The translations under genes and the position numbers were made by a program. The notes under the pieces are model-generated. The model made no database searches and was not told where the DNA came from. It was given only the letters and a program-made list of their open reading frames with translations. From positions 372,001 to 436,000 of the forward strand of contig NZ_FZOD01000001.1 of the NCBI RefSeq assembly GCF_900188345.1: a stretch of DNA of 64,000 nt. Direction: 5' to 3'. This document shows positions 9,386 through 17,488 of the stretch, in pieces. The first letter of the stretch is position 1, and every line of letters begins with the position of its first letter. The stretch is from Streptosporangium subroseum (GTDB lineage: Bacteria > Actinomycetota > Actinomycetes > Streptosporangiales > Streptosporangiaceae).

Positions 9386-9408
9386 TTTCACATCATCAGC
9401 TAGTGAAA
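9386..9408. promoter_or_regulatory. Inverted repeat upstream of CE7 esterase
   Basis: TTTCAC, 11-nt spacer, GTGAAA, located about 32 bp before the esterase start. It is a plausible operator or leader stem and differs from the TTTC-N-GAAA sites of the sugar island. Confidence 0.3.
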
Positions 9409-9626
9409 GCGCCATCCGGGGCACGCGGTCGCGACGCCGATGGTCGCGGATAGCCCGCTCACGATCACCCGGGCGAGCACACGCGGCGCGATGGTCCCCA
9501 CCGACCTGCCCGGGCTCGATGTGAAGATCGGCCTAACGGCCGCCCGGCGTGCGACGCCGGTGATAATGAACCCGCCACCGCGCGTCCGGCGCGACGACGG
9601 CTCGTTCACGAACTGGTGAGGTTCCC

Positions 9627-10388
9627 TTGGCCACCGTACTGATCACCGGCGCCGCCGGAAGAGTCGCCGGGCAGCTCCGTCCCGGTCTGGAGGGGCTCGA
9701 CCTGCGGGTGACCGACAGGCGTGACGTCCAGGGCTGGGACGGCGCCGAGGTCGTCGTCGGCGATCTGTCCGATCCCGCGTTCGCGGCCAAGGCCGTCGAC
9801 GGCGTCGACGCCGTGGTCCATCTGGCCGCCTCTCCCAACCCCTCCGCCCCGTGGGCCGACCTGCGGAGCCCGAACGTCGACACGGTCGCCACCGTGCTCG
9901 ACGCCGCCCTGGCCGCGGGCGTCGCGAAGGTCGTCCTGGCCACGTCGGTGCACGTCATGGGCGGCTACGTACGGCCGGGCGGGGCGGTCGTCGATCCGTC
10001 GTGGCCGGCCCGTCCGTGCTGCCGGTACGGCGCGACCAAGGCCTTCGCCGAGGCGTACGGCTCCGTGGTCGCCGCGTCGGGCGGCACCTCGGTCGTCTGC
10101 CTGCGGCTGGGCCTGTGCCGGCAGACACCGACGACCACGAGCAACATCGCCGAGTGGCTCGCACCCGCCGACCTGCAACGGCTGGTCCGCGCGGCGCTGG
10201 CGGCCGAGGTGCGCTATGGCGCCTACTTCGGGGTCTCGGCCAACACGCGCCGCCTCTTTGACCTCTCCAACGCCCGCGCCGACCTCGGCTACGAGCCCCT
10301 GTTCGATTCCGAGGTGTTCGCCGATGAGGTGCGGCCGGGCCCGGCGGGCCTGTGCACGGTGACGCACTCCGCGCCCCCGCCCGTCTGA
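9627..10388 (+). CDS. NAD(P)-dependent epimerase/dehydratase (extended SDR)
   Basis: 253 residues with an N-terminal Rossmann motif (VLITGAAGRVAGQL), the DAVVHLAA strand, and a YxxxK active site (YGATK) after a short LATSVHVMG block. The length and the C-terminal AYFGVSANTRRLFDLSNARADLGYEP resemble the uronate-dehydrogenase/NAD-epimerase branch that acts on sugars. The start is a TTG at 9627 after a GAGG site. The gene stands alone between the esterase and the NCS1-permease operon. Its substrate is unknown, although uronate dehydrogenase activity would be worth testing. Confidence 0.82.
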   Translation: MATVLITGAAGRVAGQLRPGLEGLDLRVTDRRDVQGWDGAEVVVGDLSDPAFAAKAVDGVDAVVHLAASPNPSAPWADLRSPNVDTVATVLDAALAAGVAKVVLATSVHVMGGYVRPGGAVVDPSWPARPCCRYGATKAFAEAYGSVVAASGGTSVVCLRLGLCRQTPTTTSNIAEWLAPADLQRLVRAALAAEVRYGAYFGVSANTRRLFDLSNARADLGYEPLFDSEVFADEVRPGPAGLCTVTHSAPPPV

Positions 10389-10553
10389 CCCCGCGTCTCA
10401 CGCTCGCTCTCGGCAGACCATGTCTTCGGCCGGGGTCACGGCCTCGTTGATCTTTCCCTTGGCATGCGTCCGTCCGTGGTTCTCGCGGAGGAGGCGAAAC
10501 TCCACGATGAAGGTTCAGCCGAATATCGAAATCTTAGGAATTTTGACGCTTCC

Positions 10554-10583
10554 TTGACGCTTGGCGAGACCGGCCCCTACATT
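10554..10583 (+). promoter_or_regulatory. Predicted promoter of the yeg-like operon
   Basis: TTGACG (10554-10559), an 18-bp spacer and TACATT (10578-10583) form a sigma-70-like promoter. A second TTGACG lies at 10543. The +1 would fall near 10590, at the edge of the operator. Confidence 0.55.
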
Positions 10584-10590
10584 CCACTGA

Positions 10591-10606
10591 ACAGGTCTAG
10601 ACAGGT
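10591..10606. promoter_or_regulatory. DasR/HutC-type operator
   Basis: ACAGGTCTAGACAGGT closely matches the DasR responsive element (ACTGGTCTAGACCACT), with the central GGTCTAGAC intact. It lies right after the predicted -10 box and overlaps the ribosome-binding site of the permease gene. The GntR/HutC regulator encoded in the same operon is the obvious candidate ligand-responsive repressor. Confidence 0.68.
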
Positions 10607-10613
10607 GGGTTTC

Positions 10614-12137
10614 ATGGTCGGTAAGCAGGTCGGACAGGAAAGCGAGCCGTCCGGTGGCGCGGGCGGACGGCAGCTCAAGATCGAGGTGCAGGGGCTCGAC
10701 GTGATCGGCGACGCCGATCGCAAGGGCCGTCCGCGACAGTTGTTCTGGCCGTGGTTCGGCGCCAACGTCTCGGTCCTCGGGCTGAGCTACGGCTCCTTCG
10801 CCCTCGGTTTCGGGATCTCCTTCTGGCAGGCGCTCACGGCCGGGATCCTGGGAATCGTCTTCTCCTTCCTGCTCTGCGGCTTCATCTCCGTGGCGGGCAA
10901 GCGGGGGTCGGCTCCGACCATGGTGCTGAGCCGGGCGGCGTTCGGAGTGCGCGGCAACCGGCTGCCGTCCGCGATCTCATGGATCCTGACGGTGGGCTGG
11001 GAGACGGTGCTCACCGCGCTGGCGACGCTGGCGACGGCGACGGTGTTCGAGCGGCTCGGCTGGGGAGGCGGCACCTCCACGAAGGTCGGCGCCCTGATCG
11101 TGGTGACCGCCCTGATCGTGGTCGGCGGCGTCATGGGATTCGACCTGATCATGCGGATGCAGACGGTCATCACGGTCGTGACCGGTGTGCTCACGGTGGT
11201 CTACATCGTCCTGGTCCTCGACCACATCAGCTGGGAGGCCGTCGCCTCGGTCCCCTCGGGCTCGGCCCAGGAGTTCATCGGCGCCCTGGTCTTCATGATG
11301 ACCGGGTTCGGCCTCGGCTGGGTCAACGCGTCCGCCGACTACTCCCGCTACCTGCCGAGGAGGTCGTCGGGCGCGGGAGTGGTGGGCTGGACGACCTTCG
11401 GGGCGTCCGTCGCGCCGATCGTGCTGCTGGTGTTCGGCCTGCTGCTGGCCGGCTCGTCCGCGCCCCTCAACGAGGCGATCGCAAAAGACCCGATCGGGGC
11501 ACTGACCACCATCCTGCCCACCTGGTTCCTCGTCCCCTTCGCCCTCGTGGCCGTCCTGGGCCTGGTCGGGGGCGCCGTGCTCGACATCTACTCCTCCGGT
11601 CTGGCGCTGCTGGCGACCGGCCTGCGGGCACCGCGCTACGTCGCCGCCCTGATCGACGGCGTGCTCATGATCGCGGGAACGGTCTACATCGTTTTCATCA
11701 CCGACGACTTCCTCGGCCAGTTCAGCGGGTTCCTGACCACCCTCGGCGTCCCGGTCGCCGCGTGGTGCGGCATCATGCTGGCCGACCTCCTGCGGCGCCG
11801 CCGCGACTACGACGAGATCGACCTCTACCGCCCCTCGGGCCGGTACGGAGACGTCCAGCTCCGATCCATCGCGGTCATCGTCGTCGGCACGGTCCTCGGA
11901 TGGGGCCTGGTCGTCAACACGTCCGCGAGCTGGCTGGAGTGGCAGGGCTACCTGCTCGATCCTCTCGGGCTCGGCGGCAAGTCCGGTTCCTGGGCCTTCG
12001 CCAACCTGGGGGTGCTGCTCGCCCTCGTCGTGGGGTTCGCCGCCACGTGGGCGCTCAACCGATCCAGCGTGCGCGCCCAGGAGGCCCTGGCGCCGGCGGG
12101 ACCCGGCGCGGCCCCGGTGGAGGCGGGCCGGCTGTGA
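10614..12137 (+). CDS. NCS1-family permease (purine/pyrimidine base or related solute)
   Basis: 507 residues with about 12 hydrophobic helices. The N-terminal RQLFWPWFGANVSVLGLSYGSFALGFGISFWQALTAG is typical of NCS1 carriers for cytosine, uracil, allantoin, thiamine or hydantoin. FVLTGFG-type and NASADYSRYLPR motifs follow; the latter (DYSRYLP) is a cytosine/purine permease hallmark. The start at ATG 10614 has AGGTGGG at 10603-10609, and 50 upstream codons in frame are discarded because they span the promoter and operator. It is the first gene of a five-gene operon and overlaps the next by GTGA. It presumably imports the compound the downstream hydrolases and kinase act on. Confidence 0.9.
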   Translation: MVGKQVGQESEPSGGAGGRQLKIEVQGLDVIGDADRKGRPRQLFWPWFGANVSVLGLSYGSFALGFGISFWQALTAGILGIVFSFLLCGFISVAGKRGSAPTMVLSRAAFGVRGNRLPSAISWILTVGWETVLTALATLATATVFERLGWGGGTSTKVGALIVVTALIVVGGVMGFDLIMRMQTVITVVTGVLTVVYIVLVLDHISWEAVASVPSGSAQEFIGALVFMMTGFGLGWVNASADYSRYLPRRSSGAGVVGWTTFGASVAPIVLLVFGLLLAGSSAPLNEAIAKDPIGALTTILPTWFLVPFALVAVLGLVGGAVLDIYSSGLALLATGLRAPRYVAALIDGVLMIAGTVYIVFITDDFLGQFSGFLTTLGVPVAAWCGIMLADLLRRRRDYDEIDLYRPSGRYGDVQLRSIAVIVVGTVLGWGLVVNTSASWLEWQGYLLDPLGLGGKSGSWAFANLGVLLALVVGFAATWALNRSSVRAQEALAPAGPGAAPVEAGRL

Positions 12138-12808
12138 GCACTCCGTACGCACCGGGCACCGATCCGGACGGTCCGCAGAGCGCACCGTGGCTGGCGGTCA
12201 TCGACATGCAGAAGGTCTTCGGCGAGCCCGGCAGCCAGTGGTTCGCCCCCCGATTCGCCGAGACGGTCGGCCCGATCGGGAAACTGGTCGCGGCGTTCGG
12301 CCCCCGGGTCACCTTCACCCGTTTCATCACCCCCGAGAATCCTCGCGGCGCCTGGGCGAAGTACTACGCGCAGTGGCCGTTCGCGCTGCGACCCCCGGAG
12401 TCGGAGATCTACCAGCTGGTCGACGACCTCGCCCCCGTCGCGGGCCCGACGCTGGACGCCACGACGTTCGGCAAGTGGACCCCGGAGTTGGCCGCCAGCG
12501 TCGGTGACGGCGGGCGGCTGCTCCTCGCGGGCGTGAGCACCGACTGCTGCGTGCTGTCCACCGCCCTCGCCGCCGCCGACGCCGGCGTCGAGGTCCAGAT
12601 CGTCGCCGACGCGTGCGCCGGCGTCAGCGACGCCGCCCACCGGCAAGCCCTGGACGTCATGCGGCTCTACGGCCCGCTCATCCAGGTGGTCACCGTGGCC
12701 GACGTCCTGGGGCAGGACGCCGAGGTCCCGAGCCGGTACGCGGCCCCGCGTGATGCCGGCTCTCGCCCCGCGACGCCCACGGCGCCCGAGGAAAGGGCGG
12801 GTCCGTGA
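12134..12808 (+). CDS. Isochorismatase-fold cysteine hydrolase
   Basis: 224 residues. The catalytic triad of the isochorismatase/nicotinamidase fold is visible as Asp24 (IDMQ), Lys114 (FGKWT) and Cys139 (STDCCV). Members cleave amides (nicotinamide, carbamoylsarcosine, ureidoacrylate) or vinyl ethers. In this operon an amide of a nucleobase-derived compound would fit. The GTG start overlaps the permease stop by 4 nt, and its own stop overlaps the GntR start by 4 nt, so the three genes are translationally coupled. E. coli yegTUV lacks this component. Confidence 0.88.
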   Translation: MSTPYAPGTDPDGPQSAPWLAVIDMQKVFGEPGSQWFAPRFAETVGPIGKLVAAFGPRVTFTRFITPENPRGAWAKYYAQWPFALRPPESEIYQLVDDLAPVAGPTLDATTFGKWTPELAASVGDGGRLLLAGVSTDCCVLSTALAAADAGVEVQIVADACAGVSDAAHRQALDVMRLYGPLIQVVTVADVLGQDAEVPSRYAAPRDAGSRPATPTAPEERAGP

Positions 12809-13524
12809 GCGGCACCGTGCACCTCAAGCACCGGCGGATCGCCGTCGCGCTGGAGAGGGAGATCCGTTCCGGCCAGGTCGAACGCGGGACCCGGCTGCCG
12901 GGTGAGCTCTCCCTCGCCCGGCGCTTCGGGGTCAGCCGCACCACCGTCCGCACGGCGCTCGCCGAGCTCAACGAAGCGGGCCTGATCTCCACGCGGACGG
13001 GCAAGGGGTCGTTTGTCATGTTCGACGGCCGCCCGCTGGACGACCGGCTCGGGTGGGCCCACGCGCTGGCCGCCCAGGGAGCGGAGACCCGGGTCCGGGT
13101 CCTCGCCATCACCGCCAGGCGGGATGATCGCCTCGCCGAACGCCTGAACCTGGACTCCCCCGAGGTGATCGTCGTCGAGCGTGTCCGCGAGATCGTCCCC
13201 CGGACCGTCGTCTCCTACGAGTGCAGTCGCGTTCCCGCGCTCGAAGGGCTGAGCGAGCTGCCCGGCCGGGGGCTGGGAGGCGACTCGCTGACCGAGGAGC
13301 TCGGTCGCGCCGGGCTGCACGCCGACCGCGGTGAGCAGAGGGTGCGCGGTCGCCGGATCGACGAGCGCGAGGCGGCCCTGCTCGGACGCGACGCGGGCGA
13401 GTGGTTCCTGAACACCGAGCGGACGAGCTGGACGGCCGGCGGCGCCTTCGTGGAGCACGTCGACAGCCTGCTCGACCCCGAACACTTCCAGCTCCTGCTC
13501 AACTTCAACGAAAGCGCCTCATGA
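12805..13524 (+). CDS. GntR-family regulator, HutC/UTRA type
   Basis: 239 residues. A winged HTH at about residues 8-68 (GTRLPGELSLARRFGVSRTTVRTALAEL, ISTRTGKGSFV) is followed by a UTRA ligand-binding domain starting near residue 80. HutC-type regulators of this kind include DasR, which binds GGTCTAGACC-type sites; such a site overlaps the leader of this operon at 10591-10606. I infer autogenous control of the transport and hydrolysis genes by a pathway intermediate. It overlaps both neighbours by 4 nt. It corresponds in position and family to E. coli YegW. Confidence 0.9.
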   Translation: MSGTVHLKHRRIAVALEREIRSGQVERGTRLPGELSLARRFGVSRTTVRTALAELNEAGLISTRTGKGSFVMFDGRPLDDRLGWAHALAAQGAETRVRVLAITARRDDRLAERLNLDSPEVIVVERVREIVPRTVVSYECSRVPALEGLSELPGRGLGGDSLTEELGRAGLHADRGEQRVRGRRIDEREAALLGRDAGEWFLNTERTSWTAGGAFVEHVDSLLDPEHFQLLLNFNESAS

Positions 13525-14576
13525 CGGACAGACAGTCGCGTGCCGCAGGTGCGCTCTACGGGCTCGCCATCGGAGACGCGCTCGGCATGCCGACGCAGAT
13601 GCTGTCCCGCCCGCAGATCGTGGCACGATACGGCCCCTTCCTCGAAGGTTTCCAGGCCGCACCGCGAGACCATCCGCTCGCGGCGGGAATGCCCGCGGGC
13701 TCGATCACCGATGACACCGAGCAGGCCATGCTGGTGGCCGGGCTCATCATCGACGGAGACGGCGAGGCCGACGCGGCCGAGCTCGCCAGACGTCTCGTGA
13801 CCTGGGAGGAGTCCATGCGCGCACGCGGATCGCTGGACCTCCTGGGCCCGTCCACCAAGCATGCGGTCTCCGAGGTGCTCGCCGGGACCGACGTCAACGA
13901 GGCGGGCCGGTCCGGCACCACCAACGGGGCCGCGATGCGGATCACCCCCGTCGGCATCGCCGTGGGACCCTCGGACCTCGACGCCCTTGTGGACCGGGTC
14001 GTCGAGGTGAGCCGTCTGACGCACAACACCGGGGTCGCGCTCGCGGGCGCGGCGGCCGTGGCCGCCGCCGTCAGCGCGGGAATCGACGGGGCCACCGTTC
14101 CTGAGGCCGTCCGGTTCGCCGAGGCCGCCGCCCGGCTCGCGGCCCGGCGCGGGCACTGGGTCGCCGCCGCCGACGTGGCCGCGCGCATCAGATGGGCGAC
14201 CACCCTCGTCGAAGGGCTGTCCGCCGAGGAGGTCTGCGAGCGCGTCTACACGCTGGTGGGCACCAGCCTGGCCACCCAGGAGTCCGTACCCGCCGCCTTC
14301 GCGACCCTCTGGGCGTGCCAGGACGATCCGTGGCGGGCATGCCTGCTCGCTGCCTCGGTCGGCGGAGACTGCGACACCATCGCCGCGATGGCCGGTGCCG
14401 TCGGCGGCGCCTGCCACGGGGTGGAGGCCTTCCCCGCAGGCGCCCGCGACACCGTCACGCGCGTCAACGACCTGCGGCTGGACGACACCGCCGCCAGGCT
14501 GCTGACCCTGCGGGCGAAGAGCGCGCGAGGCGACCGTACCGCCCTTCGCGCCCCCGGCACGGAGGTGGGGCCGTGA
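13521..14576 (+). CDS. ADP-ribosylglycohydrolase-family protein
   Basis: 351 residues with the motifs of the DraG/ARH fold: GLAIGDALGMPTQ near the N-terminus, ITDDTEQAML (metal-binding TDDT), NGAAMRITP and the C-terminal GGDCDTIAAMAGA. Two Mg ions bind these acidic residues in the family. Members release ADP-ribose from proteins, or act as N-glycosidases on smaller ribosyl compounds. Next to a permease and a sugar kinase, cleavage of an imported nucleoside-like molecule is more likely than reversal of protein ADP-ribosylation (inference). ATGA overlap with the GntR gene. It is the counterpart of E. coli YegU. Confidence 0.9.
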   Translation: MTDRQSRAAGALYGLAIGDALGMPTQMLSRPQIVARYGPFLEGFQAAPRDHPLAAGMPAGSITDDTEQAMLVAGLIIDGDGEADAAELARRLVTWEESMRARGSLDLLGPSTKHAVSEVLAGTDVNEAGRSGTTNGAAMRITPVGIAVGPSDLDALVDRVVEVSRLTHNTGVALAGAAAVAAAVSAGIDGATVPEAVRFAEAAARLAARRGHWVAAADVAARIRWATTLVEGLSAEEVCERVYTLVGTSLATQESVPAAFATLWACQDDPWRACLLAASVGGDCDTIAAMAGAVGGACHGVEAFPAGARDTVTRVNDLRLDDTAARLLTLRAKSARGDRTALRAPGTEVGP

Positions 14577-14770
14577 CTCCCCCGCCGCCTTTCACGACCC
14601 CGGCTCGGAGAGAGAACCGTGGCTTTCCCGTCGTCCTTCACGACCTCGACGCGGTGGGAGAACCGTGGTTTTCCCACCGCCCTTCACGACTCCGGCTCGG
14701 AGGGAGAAGCATGGCCCCCGCATCACCCTTCGTGACGACCCCGGCTCGGAGGTAGGGCCGTGGCTCCCGA
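14542..14770 (+). repeat. Five imperfect ~46-bp tandem repeats spanning a gene junction
   Basis: Units begin near 14542, 14588, 14635, 14681 and 14727. Each follows the plan CCCTTCACGAC-CCGGCTCGGAGGGAGAACCGTGGC, that is, a purine-rich Shine-Dalgarno-like block followed by GTG or ATG. The first unit is the tail of the ADP-ribosylglycohydrolase gene with its stop; the last is the true start of the kinase gene. The three middle copies therefore look like duplicated ribosome-binding/start segments. Confidence 0.75.
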
Positions 14771-15719
14771 ATCCGGTCGGCTGCTGCACCTGGGCAACGT
14801 CGTCGTCGACATCGTCCTCGACGTCCCCGCGCTGCCGGAACGTGGCGGCGACGTGCTGGCCACCGGATCCGACACGACCACCGGCGGCGGGTTCAACGTG
14901 ATGGTCGCCGCCGCGCGGCAGGGGCTGCCGGTCGTCTACGCGGGCGCCCACGGCACCGGTCCCCTCGGGGACAGGGCCAGAGCCGCCATGCTCGGCGCCG
15001 GGATCGAGATACGGCAGCGGCCGAAGGCCGGTCTCGACACCGGCTTTGTCGTCAGCATCGTCGACGCCGAAGGCGAGCGGACCTTCGTGACCAGCACCGG
15101 CGCCGAGGCCACGCTGACCGGCGAGGATCTCGACGCGATCCGTCCCGGCCCCCGTGACGTCGTCTACCTGTCCGGGTACGGCATGCTCCACCCGCCCAAC
15201 CGGCGGGCCCTGATGGACTGGCTGCCCGGCGTCCACGACGACGTCACGGTCGTCTTCGACCCGGGTCCCCTGGTCCACCTCATCCCCGCGGACGTCACGC
15301 GTTCCGTCATGTCCCGGGCGGACTGGTGGAGCTGCAACGCCCGGGAGGCGACCAGAACCACCGGTCGAGACGATCCGGCGGCCGCGGCGGCCGAGCTCGC
15401 CCGGCTCACCGGGAGGCGCGGCGTCCTGGTCAGGACCGGTCCCGACGGATGCCTGGTCGCCGCGCGCGATGCCGCTCCCGTCCACGTGCCGGGGTTCGAC
15501 GTCCACGCGGTCGACACGAACGGGGCGGGTGACACCCACACCGGGGTCTTCGTCGCCGCGATCGCCACCGGTGCGGACGCGATCGACGCGGCCCGGACCG
15601 CGAACGCGGCCGCGGCGCTGTCGGTCACCTCTTACGGTCCCGCCACGGCGCCGACCGCGGCGGAACTGGCGCGGTTCGTCGCCGATCGGCCCGCCGGAAT
15701 ATTCGGTGGTCGCGCGTGA
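14760..15719 (+). CDS. PfkB-family sugar kinase
   Basis: 319 residues of the ribokinase fold. An N-terminal LLHLGNVVVDIVLDVPALPERGGDVLA segment and GGGFNVMVAAARQG (sugar-binding di-Gly region) are followed by the C-terminal signature DTNGAGDTHTGVF, with the catalytic Asp and anion hole. The product likely phosphorylates ribose or another pentose or nucleoside released by the preceding glycohydrolase. GTG start at 14760 after GGAGGTAGGG. It closes the five-gene operon and is the counterpart of E. coli YegV. Confidence 0.9.
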   Translation: MAPESGRLLHLGNVVVDIVLDVPALPERGGDVLATGSDTTTGGGFNVMVAAARQGLPVVYAGAHGTGPLGDRARAAMLGAGIEIRQRPKAGLDTGFVVSIVDAEGERTFVTSTGAEATLTGEDLDAIRPGPRDVVYLSGYGMLHPPNRRALMDWLPGVHDDVTVVFDPGPLVHLIPADVTRSVMSRADWWSCNAREATRTTGRDDPAAAAAELARLTGRRGVLVRTGPDGCLVAARDAAPVHVPGFDVHAVDTNGAGDTHTGVFVAAIATGADAIDAARTANAAAALSVTSYGPATAPTAAELARFVADRPAGIFGGRA

Positions 15720-15742
15720 GGAGCGGATGTGAGGATGGCGCC

Positions 15743-15856
15743 ATGTTCACGATGTCCTCCTGCGCGGCCGATGATCCGAGCTTGCTCGCCCTGATCGACG
15801 AGATGACGACCGAGCTAACTCCCGTCGCGGCGCGCACCCTCCGGGCGACGTCATGA
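15743..15856 (+). CDS. Small 37-residue ORF overlapping GNAT gene
   Basis: The ORF starts at ATG 15743 and ends in a TGA that overlaps the next start as ATGA. The sequence (MFTMSSCAADDPSLLALIDEM...) is not recognised. The exact overlap argues that it is translated and coupled to the acetyltransferase, or it may be the stub of a shortened gene. No strong SD is present. Confidence 0.35.
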   Translation: MFTMSSCAADDPSLLALIDEMTTELTPVAARTLRATS

Positions 15857-16317
15857 GCCCCGGCGTCCACGTGCGCCGGGACCGGTCCGGCGACGCGGAA
15901 CGGATCGCGGAGGTCTTCCTGGCCGCACGCGGGCAGATGACCTACCTGCCGGACCTGCACACCGACGAGGAGACCCGGGCCTGGATCTCCCACATCATGA
16001 TTCCCGGCCACGAAGTATGGGTGGCCGAACAACACGGCCAGATCGCCGGATTCGCCGCACTGAACATCCACTGGCTGGAACACCTCTACGTCGCACCCGA
16101 CGCCCAGGGCCACGGCATCGGCACCGCCCTGCTCACCCAGGCCAAAAAAGCACGGCCCAACCTGCTCATCCTGCACGTGTTCCAGCAGAACACCGGCGCC
16201 CGCCGCTTCTACGAACGACACGGCTTCACCCTGACAACCCTCGGAGACGGCAGCGACAACGAGGAGAAGGTCCCCGACGCCCGCTACGACTGGCGGGGTA
16301 CCGGCGAACCGCGATAG
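15853..16317 (+). CDS. GNAT-family N-acetyltransferase
   Basis: 154 residues. The GNAT acetyl-CoA loop is clear as LYVAPDAQGHGIGTALL (Q/R-x-x-G-x-G/A type), followed by the N-x-x-A-x-x-FYERHGF strand-helix. The N-terminus (VHVRRDRSGDAERIAEVF) is typical. It acetylates an amine of a small molecule, antibiotic or protein terminus; the substrate is not readable. It may be co-translated with a 37-codon ORF. It converges on the acyltransferase gene with only 10 bp between them. Confidence 0.88.
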   Translation: MSPGVHVRRDRSGDAERIAEVFLAARGQMTYLPDLHTDEETRAWISHIMIPGHEVWVAEQHGQIAGFAALNIHWLEHLYVAPDAQGHGIGTALLTQAKKARPNLLILHVFQQNTGARRFYERHGFTLTTLGDGSDNEEKVPDARYDWRGTGEPR

Positions 16318-16327
16318 CTCAACGTCA

Positions 16328-17488
16328 TCAACGCCGAAGCTCGGCGGGGCGTTTATGGGCCAGGCGCCGGCCGAGCCGCTGCATGGGCAGCTCGACGAAT
16401 CTGTACGTCAGCCAGCTGATCCCGCAGATGGCGGCGATGGCCGTGAGACCGAGGCCGAGCTGGACGATCTCCGGGAACCTCCGTGGTTCGCCGACCACGA
16501 GGATGAAGAACCGCAGTAGCGGCACGTGCAGCATGTACACCGAATAGCTGATCAGTCCCAGCCAGGCCAGGGGGTACGGCAGACGCCGGTTGCGCAGCGC
16601 CATGAAGCCCGCGAACGTGCCACCGGCCAGGACGACGGTCATCAGGTTGGCGGGGCCGTTGATCGTCACCGGCTTCATGAAGGGTGTCAGGCAGATCAGG
16701 AAGGTGACGCCCAGGACGGGCCAGAGCCCCGAACCCTGGCCCTGCTCCCATCGGTAGACAACCGTGCCGGTGAACATGACCGCCAGGATCATCGCCCCCT
16801 GCCAGGGCACGCGGCTGCCGATCGAGACGAGGGTGACGGCGAGCGCACCGAGGACGAGTGCTCCCGTCACCCGGACCGCCCTGGGCCCGAACAGTACGCA
16901 GCTCAGAGAGGCCAGGATCACCACCAGCACGACGATCGGCACGATCGGCCCGCTGAGCAGTCCCCGCATCGGCAGGACGAATGCCACCAGCACCGACAGC
17001 AGCGCGAACGAAACGGCGAACAGTCCGCTGCGCCTGTGCACGCCGGTCACGAACAGCGCCGTGACCAGGAGATAGAAGACCATCTCGTAGGAGAGCGTCC
17101 ACATCGGTTCGGTGAACGCCCACGAACCGGTGACCTCCATCAGCATCGTGAGGTGGCTCAAGGGGTCGATGTTCGCACGGAGCGGCTGGATCGGGGCCGC
17201 CAGGAGAACGATGAAAATGGTCAGGATATAAAGAGGATAAAGACGAAAAACTCTACTGATCCAAAATGCCCGCACATCGCCCCTGCGCTCCAGCGAGGCG
17301 GGAATGATGTAACCGCTGACCAGGAAAAACACCAGAACGCCATAGATTCCGAGATTGAACCAGGTTGGCCGCAGCTGAGGCAGGAAGCGGTAGGTCATGT
17401 GCTCAAGGAGTACGGCCGTCGCACCGAGCCCACGCAAGGCGTCGAGCCATGCATAGCGGGTCGTCGGGGATTGGTCAACAGATGACAT
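16328..17488 (-). CDS. Membrane acyltransferase, acyltransferase-3 (OafA/YrhL) family
   Basis: 386 residues with about ten transmembrane segments. The N-terminus has the family pattern YAWLDALRGLGATAVLLEHMTY (catalytic-region His), then GVLVFFLVSGYIIPASL and ISRVFRLYPLYIL. Such enzymes O-acylate extracytoplasmic sugars or glycolipids. The start at 17488 is preferred over one at 17512 because AGGG lies 8 nt upstream. No exopolysaccharide cluster adjoins, although a UDP-glucose dehydrogenase is 10 kb away. The N-terminal coding part and upstream gap are visibly less GC-rich. Confidence 0.88.
   Translation of the reverse strand: MSSVDQSPTTRYAWLDALRGLGATAVLLEHMTYRFLPQLRPTWFNLGIYGVLVFFLVSGYIIPASLERRGDVRAFWISRVFRLYPLYILTIFIVLLAAPIQPLRANIDPLSHLTMLMEVTGSWAFTEPMWTLSYEMVFYLLVTALFVTGVHRRSGLFAVSFALLSVLVAFVLPMRGLLSGPIVPIVVLVVILASLSCVLFGPRAVRVTGALVLGALAVTLVSIGSRVPWQGAMILAVMFTGTVVYRWEQGQGSGLWPVLGVTFLICLTPFMKPVTINGPANLMTVVLAGGTFAGFMALRNRRLPYPLAWLGLISYSVYMLHVPLLRFFILVVGEPRRFPEIVQLGLGLTAIAAICGISWLTYRFVELPMQRLGRRLAHKRPAELRR

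Noticed and set aside
10751..12133. Long plus-strand frame overlapping the NCS1 permease
   Set aside because: Out-of-frame reading of the permease. Only its last part from GTG 12134 is a real gene, the isochorismatase-fold hydrolase.
14573..14755. 60-codon ORF starting with GTG at the glycohydrolase stop
   Set aside because: It consists entirely of the ~46-bp repeat units and encodes a repetitive peptide, so it is better explained as duplicated start-region DNA.
14542..14770. CRISPR-like array
   Set aside because: The units are contiguous imperfect repeats without unique spacers, and no cas genes are present.
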